From the NCBI RefSeq assembly GCF_000935025.1, contig NZ_CP010836.1, positions 2,418,001-2,482,000 of the forward strand: 64,000 nt of DNA. Reading direction: 5' to 3'. A program made the position numbers and the translations under genes. A model generated the notes under the pieces. It had not been told where the DNA came from, searched no databases, and saw only the letters and a program-made list of their open reading frames with translations. This DNA is from Sphingomonas hengshuiensis. GTDB taxonomy: Bacteria; Pseudomonadota; Alphaproteobacteria; Sphingomonadales; Sphingomonadaceae. This document shows positions 20,692-29,810 of the stretch, piece by piece; positions within the stretch are counted from its first letter, which is position 1, and every line of letters starts with the position of its first letter.

Positions 20692-20798
20692 AGGTGGCAG
20701 GCGCAGCCTGACGGTGGGGGAGGAAGCACATCGCGCAGTTCGTGCTTCCGCCCCCTTCCGACGCCTCCGGCGCCACCTCCCCCTGGTGGGTGAGGATT
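20692..20798. repeat. Dispersed repeat copy B, right part
   Basis: AGGTGGCAGGCGCAGCCTG then ACGGTGGGGGAGGAAGCAC continues copy B after the IS5 insertion. Near the end, GCGCCACCTCCCCCTGG and TGGGTGAGGATT are the inverted counterpart of the left part (GATCCTCACCCGCCAGG). The full unit is therefore a large imperfect palindrome of about 150 bp before insertion. Confidence 0.8.
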
Positions 20799-21291
20799 GG
20801 AAAGACCGCTTGTGGGGCGTTCCCTCCCGTTCCACATTTATGCGGCCACCGCCTGGGGGACCACCGGCACCCAGCACCGATAACTCCGTTTGGCGGGCGC
20901 CCGTGAAACGGCTGGCGGGATTGCGGATCACCGACGACCGTGCTGCCGGTTGCCGCCGACCGCGAAAGCTGGTTTGAGGCTTCGTGCAGAGGGGCTTGGA
21001 CGCCTTCCGCCCGGCGCATATGAGCGCCGGATGGTTGCCTCCCTCGTCGCGCGATCGGCTTTTTCGCCCGGCAATGCCATAGTGCATTGACCAAAACCCA
21101 TCACTGCCCCCACGTCGTCGCCCCGGCGAAAGCCGGGGTCCATTGGGGTCTCGCTATGGGCTCTTGCGGAAACCGAGAGGCGAATGGATCCCGGCTTTCG
21201 CCGGGATGACGGGAGTGCGGCAGGATGAGTCCCTGTCAGCGCATGTTGGTATAACGCGTACAAAGGCCAATCGGCAGGGTTTTGAGTTTCA
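20799..21291. other. Gene-free stretch with a REP-like pair
   Basis: I see no supported gene. Short open frames here have neither ribosome-binding sites nor family features. The main structure is a paired inverted repeat (21115-21143 and 21183-21211, 29 bases with three mismatches, core CCCGGCGAAAGCCGGG). GGTATAACG at about 21250 could be part of a promoter for rlmJ, but no matching -35 box is convincing. Confidence 0.6.
21115..21211. repeat. 29-bp paired inverted repeat (REP-like)
   Basis: Left arm 21115-21143 and right arm 21183-21211 are reverse complements with three mismatches. Each contains the hairpin CCCGGCGAAAGCCGGG. This is a third dispersed palindrome type in the window, in the usual place outside genes. 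Confidence 0.8.
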
Positions 21292-22122
21292 ATGAATTAT
21301 CGCCATTCCTTCCATGCCGGCAACAGCGCCGATGTCGTCAAGCACAGCCTGCTGATCGCGCTTGTCCGGGCCTTGCAGCAGAAACCGGGCGCACTGACCC
21401 TGATCGATACCCATGCCGGCTGCGGGCTCTACGACCTTGGCGGCGATCAGGCGCAGCGCACCGGCGAAGCTGCGCACGGCGTGGTGCGGGCCTTTGCCGA
21501 TGCGAACCCCTTGCTGGACGACTATCGCGCCGCCGTACGGGCAGTGAATGTCGGGGCAGAGCCGCATCTCTATCCCGGCTCGCCACAGTTCCTGGCGCAG
21601 CTGTTGCGCCCGCAGGACCTGCTGATCCTCAATGAAAAACACCCCGAGGACGCCAGCGAACTGCGCGGCGCGATGCGCGGGTCGCCCGCTGCCCTGCACG
21701 AGCGCGATGCGTACGAACTTTGGCTGGCGATGCTGCCGACCCGAACCCCGCGCGGCGTGGTGCTGGTCGATCCGCCCTACGAACAGACCGACGAACGCGC
21801 CCGCATCACCGCCACCCTGGCCGCCGCGCACCGCAAATGGGCGCATGGCGTGACGGTCATCTGGTATCCGCTGAAGGACCGCGCGACGCATCAGCAGTGG
21901 AAGAACAAGTTGCGCAACCTCGGCATCCCGAAATTCCTGGTCGTGGAGCATTGGTTGTACGATGCCGATATGCCCGGCATCTATAACGGTGCGGGGCTGT
22001 TCATCGTCAATCCGCCCTATGCCTTCACCCAGGCGCTGCCGCCGCTGCTGGAGGCCCTGCGCGCCGCGCTGGCGCCAGAGGGGCATCGGGGCGAGATCAG
22101 CGCCTATTGGCTGGACGATTGA
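21292..22122 (+). CDS. rlmJ: 23S rRNA (adenine-N6)-methyltransferase RlmJ
   Basis: A 276-residue SAM-dependent enzyme that in E. coli methylates N6 of A2030 in 23S rRNA. It opens with MNYRHSFHAGNSADVVKHS, the invariant RlmJ N-terminus. IDTHAGCGLYDL is the SAM-binding motif I, VLVDPPYE is the catalytic DPPY motif, and VIWYPLKDR and GAGLFIVNPPY are family signatures. The ATG directly precedes the family start. It is a single gene between the repeat-rich region and the convergent lepA. Confidence 0.95.
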   Translation: MNYRHSFHAGNSADVVKHSLLIALVRALQQKPGALTLIDTHAGCGLYDLGGDQAQRTGEAAHGVVRAFADANPLLDDYRAAVRAVNVGAEPHLYPGSPQFLAQLLRPQDLLILNEKHPEDASELRGAMRGSPAALHERDAYELWLAMLPTRTPRGVVLVDPPYEQTDERARITATLAAAHRKWAHGVTVIWYPLKDRATHQQWKNKLRNLGIPKFLVVEHWLYDADMPGIYNGAGLFIVNPPYAFTQALPPLLEALRAALAPEGHRGEISAYWLDD

Positions 22123-22244
22123 AACGGAGCCTGGTCCCGAATCTGGTCCAGGCCCATTAGTACCGCTGGTCTGCGTTCAGGGAATTGGCGGGCCCACTGC
22201 AAGAGCTGATTTGGCGCCCCCCCCAGCCGCTACAGCGCCCGCTC

Positions 22245-24053
22245 CTATTCCTCGCCCATCCTTAGCGCCGCGATGAACGCCTCCTGCGGGATCTGCACGC
22301 TGCCGTACTCGCGCATCCGCTTCTTGCCTTCCTTCTGCTTGTCCAGCAGCTTGCGCTTGCGGCTGGCGTCGCCGCCATAGCATTTGGCGGTCACGTCCTT
22401 GCGCAGCGCGGCGATGGTTTCGCGGGCGATCACCTTGCCGCCGATCGCGGCCTGGATCGGGATCTTGAACAAATGGCGCGGGATCAGGTCCTTGAGCCGT
22501 TCGCACATGCCGCGCCCGCGCGTCTCGGCGGTGGAGGCGTGGACGATCATGCTCAGTGCGTCGACCGGCTCGTTGTTGACCAGGATGCTCATCTTGACCA
22601 GGTCGCCCTCGCGGTGGCCGATCTGTTCATAGTCGAAGCTGGCATAGCCGCGGCTGATGCTCTTCAGCCGGTCATAGAAATCGAACACGACTTCGTTGAG
22701 CGGCAGTTCGTACGTGATCTGCGCGCGCCCGCCGACATAGGTCAGGTCCTTCTGGATGCCGCGCCGGTCCTGGCACAGCTTCAGGATGCTGCCCAGATAT
22801 TCGTCGGGGACATAGACCACGGCCTTGATCCACGGCTCCTCGATGCTCTCGATCCGGTTGGGATCGGGCATGTCGGCGGGGTTGTGCAGCTCGATCTCGC
22901 GCCCCGCGGCCTCGCCCGCCGCCTTGGTCAGCTTGATCTTGTACACCACCGACGGCGCCGTGGTGATCAGGTCGAGGTCATATTCGCGCGTCAGCCGCTC
23001 CTGGATGATCTCCAGGTGGAGCAGCCCCAGGAACCCGCAGCGGAAGCCGAAACCGAGCGCGGCGCTGGTCTCCATCTCGAACGAGAAGCTGGCATCGTTG
23101 AGCCGCAGGCGGGAGATGCTTTCGCGCAGTTTCTCGAAATCGGCGGCGTCGACCGGGAACAGGCCGCAGAACACCACGGGCTGGACTTCCTTGAAGCCCT
23201 CCAGCGCCTGGAGCGCGGGGCGCTTGGCATCGGTCAGCGTGTCGCCGACGCGGGCCTGGGCGACTTCCTTGATCTGCGCGGTGATGAAGCCGATCTCGCC
23301 GGGGCCGAGGTCGGGGAGCTGCTCGATCTTGGGCCGGAACGCGCCGACGCGGTCGATCAGGTGCGTGGTGCCGGCGGCCATGAACTTGATCTGCTGGCCC
23401 TTTTTGATCATGCCGTCGATCACGCGGACCAGGATGACGACGCCCAGATAGGGGTCGTACCAGCTATCGACCAGCATCGCCTTCAGCGGCGCGTCGGGAT
23501 CGCCCTTGGGCGCCGGGATGCGCTCGACGATCGCGTCGAGGATCTCGTCGATGCCGATGCCCGATTTGGCGCTGGCGAGGACGGCGTTGGAGGCATCGAT
23601 GCCGATGATCTCCTCGATCTCGTGGCGGACTTTCTCGGGTTCGGCGCTGGGCAGGTCGATCTTGTTGATGACCGGGATGATCTCATGGTCATGCTCGATC
23701 GACTGATAGACATTGGCGAGCGTCTGCGCCTCGACCCCCTGCGCCGCGTCGACGACGAGGAGCGCGCCCTCGCACGCGGCCAGGCTCCGGCTGACTTCAT
23801 AGGCGAAGTCGACATGCCCCGGCGTGTCCATCAGGTTGAGGACATGCCCCTTCCACTCCAGGCGCACGGTCTGCGCCTTGATGGTGATCCCGCGCTCCTT
23901 CTCAATGTCCATGTTATCAAGGACTTGGGCGGACATCTCACGCTCGGTGAGCCCACCGGTGCGCTGGATCAGCCGGTCGGCAAGCGTGGACTTGCCATGG
24001 TCGATGTGCGCGATGATCGAGAAGTTGCGGATGCGGGAGAGTTCGGTGGCCAT
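22245..24053 (-). CDS. lepA: Elongation factor 4 (LepA)
   Basis: A 602-residue ribosome-associated GTPase. G1 is AHIDHGKST (residues 16-24), G2 ERGITIK, G3 DTPGHVDF and G4 NKIDLP. The EF-G-like domains II, III and V follow, then the LepA-specific C-terminal domain ([20 protein letters not shown], ending [19 protein letters not shown]). Length and order are those of E. coli LepA. It is transcribed toward rlmJ. It stands alone here, without the lepB partner seen in enterobacteria. Confidence 0.97.
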   Translation of the reverse strand: MATELSRIRNFSIIAHIDHGKSTLADRLIQRTGGLTEREMSAQVLDNMDIEKERGITIKAQTVRLEWKGHVLNLMDTPGHVDFAYEVSRSLAACEGALLVVDAAQGVEAQTLANVYQSIEHDHEIIPVINKIDLPSAEPEKVRHEIEEIIGIDASNAVLASAKSGIGIDEILDAIVERIPAPKGDPDAPLKAMLVDSWYDPYLGVVILVRVIDGMIKKGQQIKFMAAGTTHLIDRVGAFRPKIEQLPDLGPGEIGFITAQIKEVAQARVGDTLTDAKRPALQALEGFKEVQPVVFCGLFPVDAADFEKLRESISRLRLNDASFSFEMETSAALGFGFRCGFLGLLHLEIIQERLTREYDLDLITTAPSVVYKIKLTKAAGEAAGREIELHNPADMPDPNRIESIEEPWIKAVVYVPDEYLGSILKLCQDRRGIQKDLTYVGGRAQITYELPLNEVVFDFYDRLKSISRGYASFDYEQIGHREGDLVKMSILVNNEPVDALSMIVHASTAETRGRGMCERLKDLIPRHLFKIPIQAAIGGKVIARETIAALRKDVTAKCYGGDASRKRKLLDKQKEGKKRMREYGSVQIPQEAFIAALRMGEE

Positions 24054-24103
24054 GATCGCGCGGGCCTAGCAGGCGTCGCGCCGCTTGCGAAGAGGCCGCG
24101 GCG

Positions 24104-24634
24104 TCACGCGACCGCCACGAGCCCGGCCGCCTCGATCGCCCGCACCGCCGCCGCGAACCGCGCCTCGCCCTCGCCCCCGATCAGTACCCACGGCACCCCG
24201 CGCCGCACCAGCTCGGCGCGCGACAGCTCGAAGAAGCGGCGGCGCTGCGGGCCGGTGCCGAACATCCGCGTGCCATCCTCGACCCAGGGCAAGTCGATGT
24301 CGAACAACAGATACAGGTCGGCGGTGCCCTGCCACGCATCGAACCACGGATCGCGCCGCCCGAACAGCATGTCGGCCCACACCGCAGTCATCAGCGGATC
24401 GGTGTCGAGGATCAGCGGCTGATCATGCGCGGCCAGCAGCATGCGCGCGCCCGCGTCATGGACCTTCGCGATCTCGACCAGGTCGGCCATCGTGAAATCG
24501 GTGCCGCGCGTCTCGGCATATTCGCGGCCATATTCGTCGACGAGTTGCGCGCCGAACCGCGCCGCCAGCCGGGGGGCGAGCGTCGACTTGCCGGTGCTCT
24601 CCGGCCCGTGGAGGCAGATGGTGCGCGGGATCAT
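24104..24634 (-). CDS. NadR-like nicotinamide riboside kinase (AAA ATPase)
   Basis: A 176-residue P-loop kinase resembling the C-terminal ribosylnicotinamide kinase domain of NadR. GPESTGKST is the Walker A loop (residues 10-18). VDEYGREYAE and LDTDPLMTAVWADMLFG are the NadR-type substrate and Walker B segments. It lacks NadR's HTH and adenylyltransferase domains. Its ATG overlaps the stop of pnuC by four bases, so transporter and kinase are co-translated; together they import nicotinamide riboside and trap it as NMN for NAD synthesis. The role is inferred from the family and the neighbour. Confidence 0.85.
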   Translation of the reverse strand: MIPRTICLHGPESTGKSTLAPRLAARFGAQLVDEYGREYAETRGTDFTMADLVEIAKVHDAGARMLLAAHDQPLILDTDPLMTAVWADMLFGRRDPWFDAWQGTADLYLLFDIDLPWVEDGTRMFGTGPQRRRFFELSRAELVRRGVPWVLIGGEGEARFAAAVRAIEAAGLVAVA

Positions 24635-25191
24635 GCCCGCCGCTCCGCACGGCGCCATTCGATGAGCCCCACCACCGACAGCGCCAGAAAGACCAGATAG
24701 AGCGCCGCCGTCAGCCACAGCCCCTTGATCGCGAACAGCGGCACCGCAAGCAGGTCGATCGCGATCCACAACGCCCAGCTCTCGATCGCGCGGCGCGATT
24801 GCAGCACCTGCGCGACGACGCTCAGCACCGCGATCGTCCCGTCCCACCACGGCCAGGCGGCGTCGGTGGTCGCGTGCATCAGCGCCCCCCACCCCGCCGT
24901 GCAGACCGCGCACCCCGCCAGCCACGCCGTCCGCGCGCGCGCCGACAGCCGCACGACGCGCACTTCCCCGCTCTCGGCCCGCGACCGTGCCCAGTTGGAC
25001 CAGCCATAGAGGTTCACGACGAAGAAGAAGATTTGGAGCAGCGCATCGCTGTACAGTCGCTCGCCAAAGAATATCCAGCCGTACAGCGCGACCATCGCCA
25101 GCGCGAAGGGATAGTTCCAGATGCTCCGGCGGACCACCAGCACCACGTTGATCAGTCCGAGGGCGGACGCGGCAATCTCGATCGGGCTCAC
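24631..25191 (-). CDS. pnuC: Nicotinamide riboside transporter PnuC
   Basis: A 186-residue inner-membrane protein with about seven hydrophobic segments. Family signatures include VRRSIWNYPFALAMVALYGW and FFFVVNLYGWSNWAR in the first half, and SWALWIAIDLLAVPLFAIKG in the second, where PnuC proteins bind the riboside. The start is GTG 25191 (MSPIEIAASALG). PnuC carries out facilitated diffusion, driven by phosphorylation through the downstream kinase, whose start overlaps this stop. The gene is divergent from the ferredoxin reductase gene. Confidence 0.92.
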   Translation of the reverse strand: MSPIEIAASALGLINVVLVVRRSIWNYPFALAMVALYGWIFFGERLYSDALLQIFFFVVNLYGWSNWARSRAESGEVRVVRLSARARTAWLAGCAVCTAGWGALMHATTDAAWPWWDGTIAVLSVVAQVLQSRRAIESWALWIAIDLLAVPLFAIKGLWLTAALYLVFLALSVVGLIEWRRAERRA

Positions 25192-25287
25192 GGTTAACGC
25201 GGTAGCAGGTTTAGGGCCGCCGTCGAGAGGCGGGTTGCCCTCCCCGCCCACCGCGCTAGTCTGACCCGGAAAAGAGAAGGACGCCCC

Positions 25288-26586
25288 ATGCGCCATATCG
25301 CCGTCATCGGCTCCGGCCCCGCAGGCTATTATACCGCGGAGGCATGCCAGAAACGGTTCGGCGAAGATGTCCGCGTCGACATCCTCGATCGGCTTCCCGT
25401 CCCCTTCGGGCTGATCCGCACCGGAGTCGCGCCCGACCATCAATCGATCAAGGGCGTCTCGCGCCGGTATGCCGCAGTGGCGCTGACCGAAAATGTGCGC
25501 TTCGTCGGCAATGTCACAATCGGCCAAGACGTGTCAGTCGAGGAACTCGTGTCGCTGTACGACGCCGTTGTGCTGGCCACAGGCGCGCCGCGGGATCGCG
25601 CGCTCGACGTGCCGGGGGCCGATCTGCCCGGGGTGATCGGGTCGGCGGCGTTTGTCGGCTGGTATAATGGCCATCCCGACTATGCCGCGCTCGCCCCGGC
25701 GCTCGGCGGGCCGGGGGCAGTGGTGATCGGTAACGGCAATGTCGCGCTCGACGTCGCACGCATTCTCGCCAAGACCGATGCCGAGTTCGCCGGGTCGGAC
25801 ATTGTCGGCTATGCGCTCGATGCGCTCAGGGGCACGCGGATCGACACGATCACGCTGCTGGGCCGCCGCGGCCCGCACCAGATCGCCATGACGCCCAAGG
25901 AACTGGGCGAACTGACCGAATTGTCTCGTGCCGCGCCGGTCGTCGCACCCGAGGACCTGCCTCCACCCGAAGCCGACGCAGTGCTCGACCCCGGCCAGCG
26001 CAAGGCGGTTTCCCACCTGCGCCGCTTCGCACTGGCCAGCGCCGACAAGCCGATCCGCGTCGTGTTCGATTTCTTCGCGATGCCGGTCGCGATCGAAGGC
26101 GATGGCCGGGCCGAGCGAGTCATCGTCGAGCGGACGACGGTGGACCCCGAAGGCCGGGCGACCGGCACCGGCGAAACCTATGCGATCCCCGCCAGCCTGG
26201 TCGTGAGTTGCATCGGCTATCGCACCCCGCCGATCGATGGCGTCCCCTATGACGATCGCGCCGGGCGCTTCGCCAATGTCGAGGGGCGGGTGCTGCCCGG
26301 GCTCTATGCGGTAGGCTGGGCACGCCGCGGCCCGACCGGCACGATCGGCACCAACCGCCCCGATGGCTTTGCAATCACCGAAAAGATCGCCGCCGACATC
26401 GGCGAAGGCGCGGGCAAGCCGGGCCGCCCCGCGCTCGATGCACTGCTCGCGGCGCGCGGCGTCGACGTCGTCACCTTCCGCGACTGGCAGAAGATCGAAG
26501 CCGCCGAGATCGCCGCCGCGCGGGACGGCGCCCCGCGCGAGAAATTCACCAGCGTCGACGCCATGCTCGCCGCACGAATTAGCTGA
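25288..26586 (+). CDS. FAD-dependent ferredoxin-NADP(+) reductase, adrenodoxin-reductase type
   Basis: A 432-residue flavoprotein of the FprA/adrenodoxin reductase family. VIGSGPAGYYTAE (residues 6-18) binds FAD, RLPVPFGLIRTGVAPDHQ is the family signature, and VVIGNGNVALDVARIL binds NADP. Near the C-terminus GWARRGPTGTIGTNRPD contacts the flavin and nicotinamide. It would pass electrons between NADPH and a ferredoxin, for example for cytochrome P450 or Fe-S enzymes; the partner is not in this window. It starts 15 bases after GAAAAGAGAAGG, a good ribosome-binding region. Confidence 0.93.
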   Translation: MRHIAVIGSGPAGYYTAEACQKRFGEDVRVDILDRLPVPFGLIRTGVAPDHQSIKGVSRRYAAVALTENVRFVGNVTIGQDVSVEELVSLYDAVVLATGAPRDRALDVPGADLPGVIGSAAFVGWYNGHPDYAALAPALGGPGAVVIGNGNVALDVARILAKTDAEFAGSDIVGYALDALRGTRIDTITLLGRRGPHQIAMTPKELGELTELSRAAPVVAPEDLPPPEADAVLDPGQRKAVSHLRRFALASADKPIRVVFDFFAMPVAIEGDGRAERVIVERTTVDPEGRATGTGETYAIPASLVVSCIGYRTPPIDGVPYDDRAGRFANVEGRVLPGLYAVGWARRGPTGTIGTNRPDGFAITEKIAADIGEGAGKPGRPALDALLAARGVDVVTFRDWQKIEAAEIAAARDGAPREKFTSVDAMLAARIS

Positions 26587-26606
26587 CCCGGCGCGCGCCG
26601 AGACGC

Positions 26607-26635
26607 TTGCACGACTCGAATCCCGTGGTTATAGG
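26607..26635 (+). promoter_or_regulatory. Sigma-70 type promoter of tRNA-Pro
   Basis: TTGCAC (26607-26612), a 17-base spacer, then TATAGG (26630-26635). The predicted start, near 26642, gives a leader of about 45 bases before the tRNA. Confidence 0.75.
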
Positions 26636-26687
26636 CGCCGCTCCAGCATCGGTCCGGCCCGTTTCGGCGCCCTGATCGATACTCCGT

Positions 26688-26764
26688 CGGGGAGTAGCTC
26701 AGCCTGGTAGAGCACTGTCTTCGGGAGGCAGGGGCCGGAGGTTCGAATCCTCTCTTCCCGACCA
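26688..26764 (+). tRNA. tRNA-Pro (anticodon CGG)
   Basis: A 77-base cloverleaf with an encoded CCA end. The acceptor arm CGGGGAG pairs with CTTCCCG (one G-T). The D arm is GCTC...GAGC. The anticodon stem CTGTC/GGCAG encloses loop TTCGGGA, so the anticodon is CGG and it reads CCG proline codons. The T arm GGAGGTTCGAATCCTC is canonical. A good promoter lies upstream. Confidence 0.97.
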
Positions 26765-27174
26765 TTTATCGCCACATCGTCGAGTGCGCGCCCCACGCGG
26801 GGTGGGCATTAGCCACAGCGGCCCGAGCGGCTCGCGCGAAAACCTGAGCGGTGGGGTGCCGATCCGGCGCACCGGCATAGATGCCGCGCATCGCAGCCCC
26901 GTCTTAACAATTGAAAACCCGGATACCGCGCATGGTGTTCCAATATCGCACCACGCTGCGGGCGGCCGCGCGCGCAATACGCAAATATTCCTATAATAAT
27001 ACATAGTCTATCGCACCGCATCCGTAGAAGCGCCGGTCGGGAAGCTCCTCATATGGGTTTGTACTTAAGATAAAATCGCACCTCAACGTTCATAGTAAAT
27101 GATTTCCTACCCCGGCCACCCCAATAGAACCACTCCTATAATTAACGGAGATACTTCTATCTGGGGAAACGAAC
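26765..27174. other. AT-richer gene-free stretch
   Basis: There is no supported gene in 410 bases. The second half is unusually AT-rich for this genome (for example TTCCTATAATAATACATAG near 26990 and ACTTAAGATAAAATCG near 27064). A TATAAT lies at 27137-27142, 33 bases before the autotransporter start, but no -35 box fits it. The stretch probably holds the promoter region of that gene and may be horizontally acquired with it. Confidence 0.5.
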
Positions 27175-29792
27175 GTGAAACGCGGATTGGTCGGCTCGAC
27201 TAGCCTGATAGCTCTTGTGGCGCTCAGCGGATGCGGCGGCGGGGGCGGTGCGAACAGCGCAGGCAGCGTGGCAGCACCGTCGGCACCGAGCCCGGTTGTT
27301 GCCTCCGCCACGACCGCCCCGATCGTGACCGCGACACCAGCGCCCGCTACCGTGTCGGCGCCGGAACCCGCTATCGCCGCCCCCGCTCCGACGCCGACGC
27401 CTGCGCCCGTCGCGGTGGCAGCGGCCCCGACGCCTGCGCCGACCCCGGCGCCCACGCCGACTCCGGCGCCTACGCCGACCCCGACGCCCGCGCCAACCCG
27501 ACGCCCGCGCCAACCCCGACGCCCGCGCCAACCCCATCGCCCACGCCAACCCCGACGCCCGCGCCGACCCCGGCGCCTACGCCGACTCCGTCACCCGCGC
27601 CGACGCCGACCCCCGCGCCGGCCCCCACACCGACGCCTGCACCGACTCCGACCCCCTCCCCAACGGCGACATCGACGCAGGACGGACTCACGGGTCAGAC
27701 GACCACCACGCCCATCCTCGGGGTCGCGCCGCCGACCGGCTATGTCATCACGCCGTTCTGGATGCAGCCGACGCGCTCGGCGAACGACAGCAAGGAGTTT
27801 CGCAACAACTACACTGCCGCCGAGATGGTCAACGCGCTCTACGCGCTCGAAAGCGGGCACATCGGCAGGGGCGTCACGGTCGGCCTGATCGACGACGGCG
27901 TGCTCAACGTCAGCGGTGAACTGGACGGTCGCATCAGCGCGCTGTCGAAGGATTTCGGCTATGTGACCACGGGCTCCAGCACGACCAAGCGCGAGAAAAT
28001 CGGCGATGCGCAGTCCGATCACGGCACGGTGGTCGCCAACATCCTGTCCGGCGCAGCGAACGGCGCCGGCGGGGTCGGCTATGCCCCCGGCGCCGAAGTC
28101 GCGGTGCTGCGCATTTCCGACTGGAACGCCGACACCCAGACCGAGACGCTGACCCATTTCAACGAAGCGCTCGATTATGCCGGCGCGAACGGCATCAAAG
28201 TGATCAACAGCTCGCTGACCAATCGCGCCAGCAGCGCCTGGGGAAGCGCCGTCGCGCGATACGCCGCCACCGGCGGGCTGGTCGTCACTGCGGCGGGTAA
28301 TACCTCGGCTGATGCGCCGACCGATGCCCCAGCGATCACCGATGCGAACCGTCGCGCCGTGCTGTTCGTCGGCGCGATCGATCCGAGCACGACCGACTAT
28401 AAGCTCGCATCCTATTCGGCACGCGCGGGCACGATGATGGACCGCTATGTCGTCGCGGTCGGCACGCACTATACGCTCGATACCTCGGGCGCGATGACCG
28501 TGTTCAAGGGCACGAGTTCGGCCACCCCCGTCGTCACGGCGCTGGTCGCGGACATCCTGTCGAAATGGCCGCAGCTCAGCGGGCAACAGGCCGGCGACAT
28601 CGTCCTTGCGACTGCGAAGGACATTGGCGATCCCGGCGTCGACCCGGTGTTCGGCCATGGCCTCGTCGATTTCCAGGCGGCACTCGCGCCGGTATCGCCC
28701 ACGCTGTCCAACGGCACTGCCCAGACTCCGCTCGCCGCGTCGGTGATGGCGGTTGCCGACGCAGTGGGCACCGTGTCGCTGCAGACGGCCTTGTCCAAGG
28801 TCACGGTGCTCGACGCTTATGGCCGCGACTATCGCGGATCGATCGCCAATCTGGTGGTCCAGCCGCAGGTGTCCGATCCCCGCCGGATCGAGCGCCGCGT
28901 CCGTCAGATCAACGATCGTACCGCCATCGCATTCGGCCCATTGTCGGGCGAGTTCGCCTTTGCGCATTACCGCAATTCGGTCGATCCACGCGCGATCGAC
29001 GCCACCGTCACTTCGGGCAGCGTCGCCTATGCCGGGCGCGACCTGGCGGTGAAGCTCGCCTGGAACGGAGTCGACTCGCTCCAGGGCGACACGATGGGCC
29101 TCGCCGCCTTTGCCGACGGCGTGCTCGCCTACGCTCCCCAGGCCGATGGCAGCATCGAAGTGGGTCGCCGCTTTGCCGGCGGCACGCTGGGCGCAACCTT
29201 TGCCTTTGGGCGGATCGGCGACAGCAGCGCACAGGCCGTGACGCTCGGCTGGACCAGCGGCACCACGCAGATCCGCGGTTCGTATATTTCCGAACGCGGC
29301 ACCTTGATGGGCATGCCCACCGGCGCCGGCGCATTGCGGCTGGGCAGCGGCGCGCGCACCGTGATGGCGGAGGCGCACCATAGCCTGGCGCTGGCGGGCG
29401 CGTGGCGGCTCGAAGGCTATGGCTCGCTCGGCGTAACCCAGCTCAAGCTTGCGCACGGGTCGCTCGTCACCGACGCGACCCCGCTCGTCGCCAGCCGCTT
29501 CGGCATCCAGGCGAGCCGCCCGGCCTTTGGCGGCAGCATCAGCCTCGGCGTCGGCCAGCCGCTCAAGATCGAAAGCGGTGCCGCCCGTCTGACCTATGCC
29601 AGCGGCTATGACCTCGCGTCGGAATCGCTGATCTACGACACTGCGCAGGCCAGCCTCGCCGGCACGCGCCGGCTGCAACTGACCGGCGGTTATACCCGCG
29701 TCGGCGACGTCTCGTCGCTGCGTCTGGGCGTGATGCACGACACCCGCGACGGATCGACGAGCGCGCTCGCGGGCTGGTCGGTCCGCTGGTAA
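27175..29792 (+). CDS. Subtilisin-like autotransporter lipoprotein, interrupted by a one-base frameshift
   Basis: A secreted S8 protease joined to a C-terminal beta-barrel domain. GTG 27175 follows GGGGA. The signal peptide has a lipobox (LSGC, Cys20). A long Pro-Thr-Ala tract follows. At about 27498 one C is missing (CCAACCCGACG, against CCAACCCCGACG in the next repeat units), so the start frame turns into Arg-Pro-rich sequence and stops at 27888. The protease and barrel continue in the next frame to 29792. Restoring one base gives about 872 residues. The catalytic triad lies in VGLIDDGV (Asp), SDHGTVVA (His) and [10 protein letters not shown] (Ser). The C-terminus ends WSVRW, as barrels do. 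It may be phase-variable, a real pseudogene, or a sequencing error. Confidence 0.8.
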
Positions 29793-29810
29793 TTTGGTCG
29801 CGCGACGCGT

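Noticed and set aside
20714..20977. An 87-codon frame after the IS5 element
   Set aside because: It consists mostly of the dispersed repeat and has no ribosome-binding site.
22473..24422. A 649-codon plus-strand frame
   Set aside because: It is antisense to lepA and the nadR-like gene and has no protein-like features.
27137..27142. TATAAT as a promoter -10 box for the autotransporter
   Set aside because: No -35 hexamer fits 16-18 bases upstream, so it is mentioned only as part of an AT-rich stretch.
27591..29738. A 715-codon minus-strand frame
   Set aside because: It is antisense to the protease-barrel coding sequence, which carries a complete catalytic triad.
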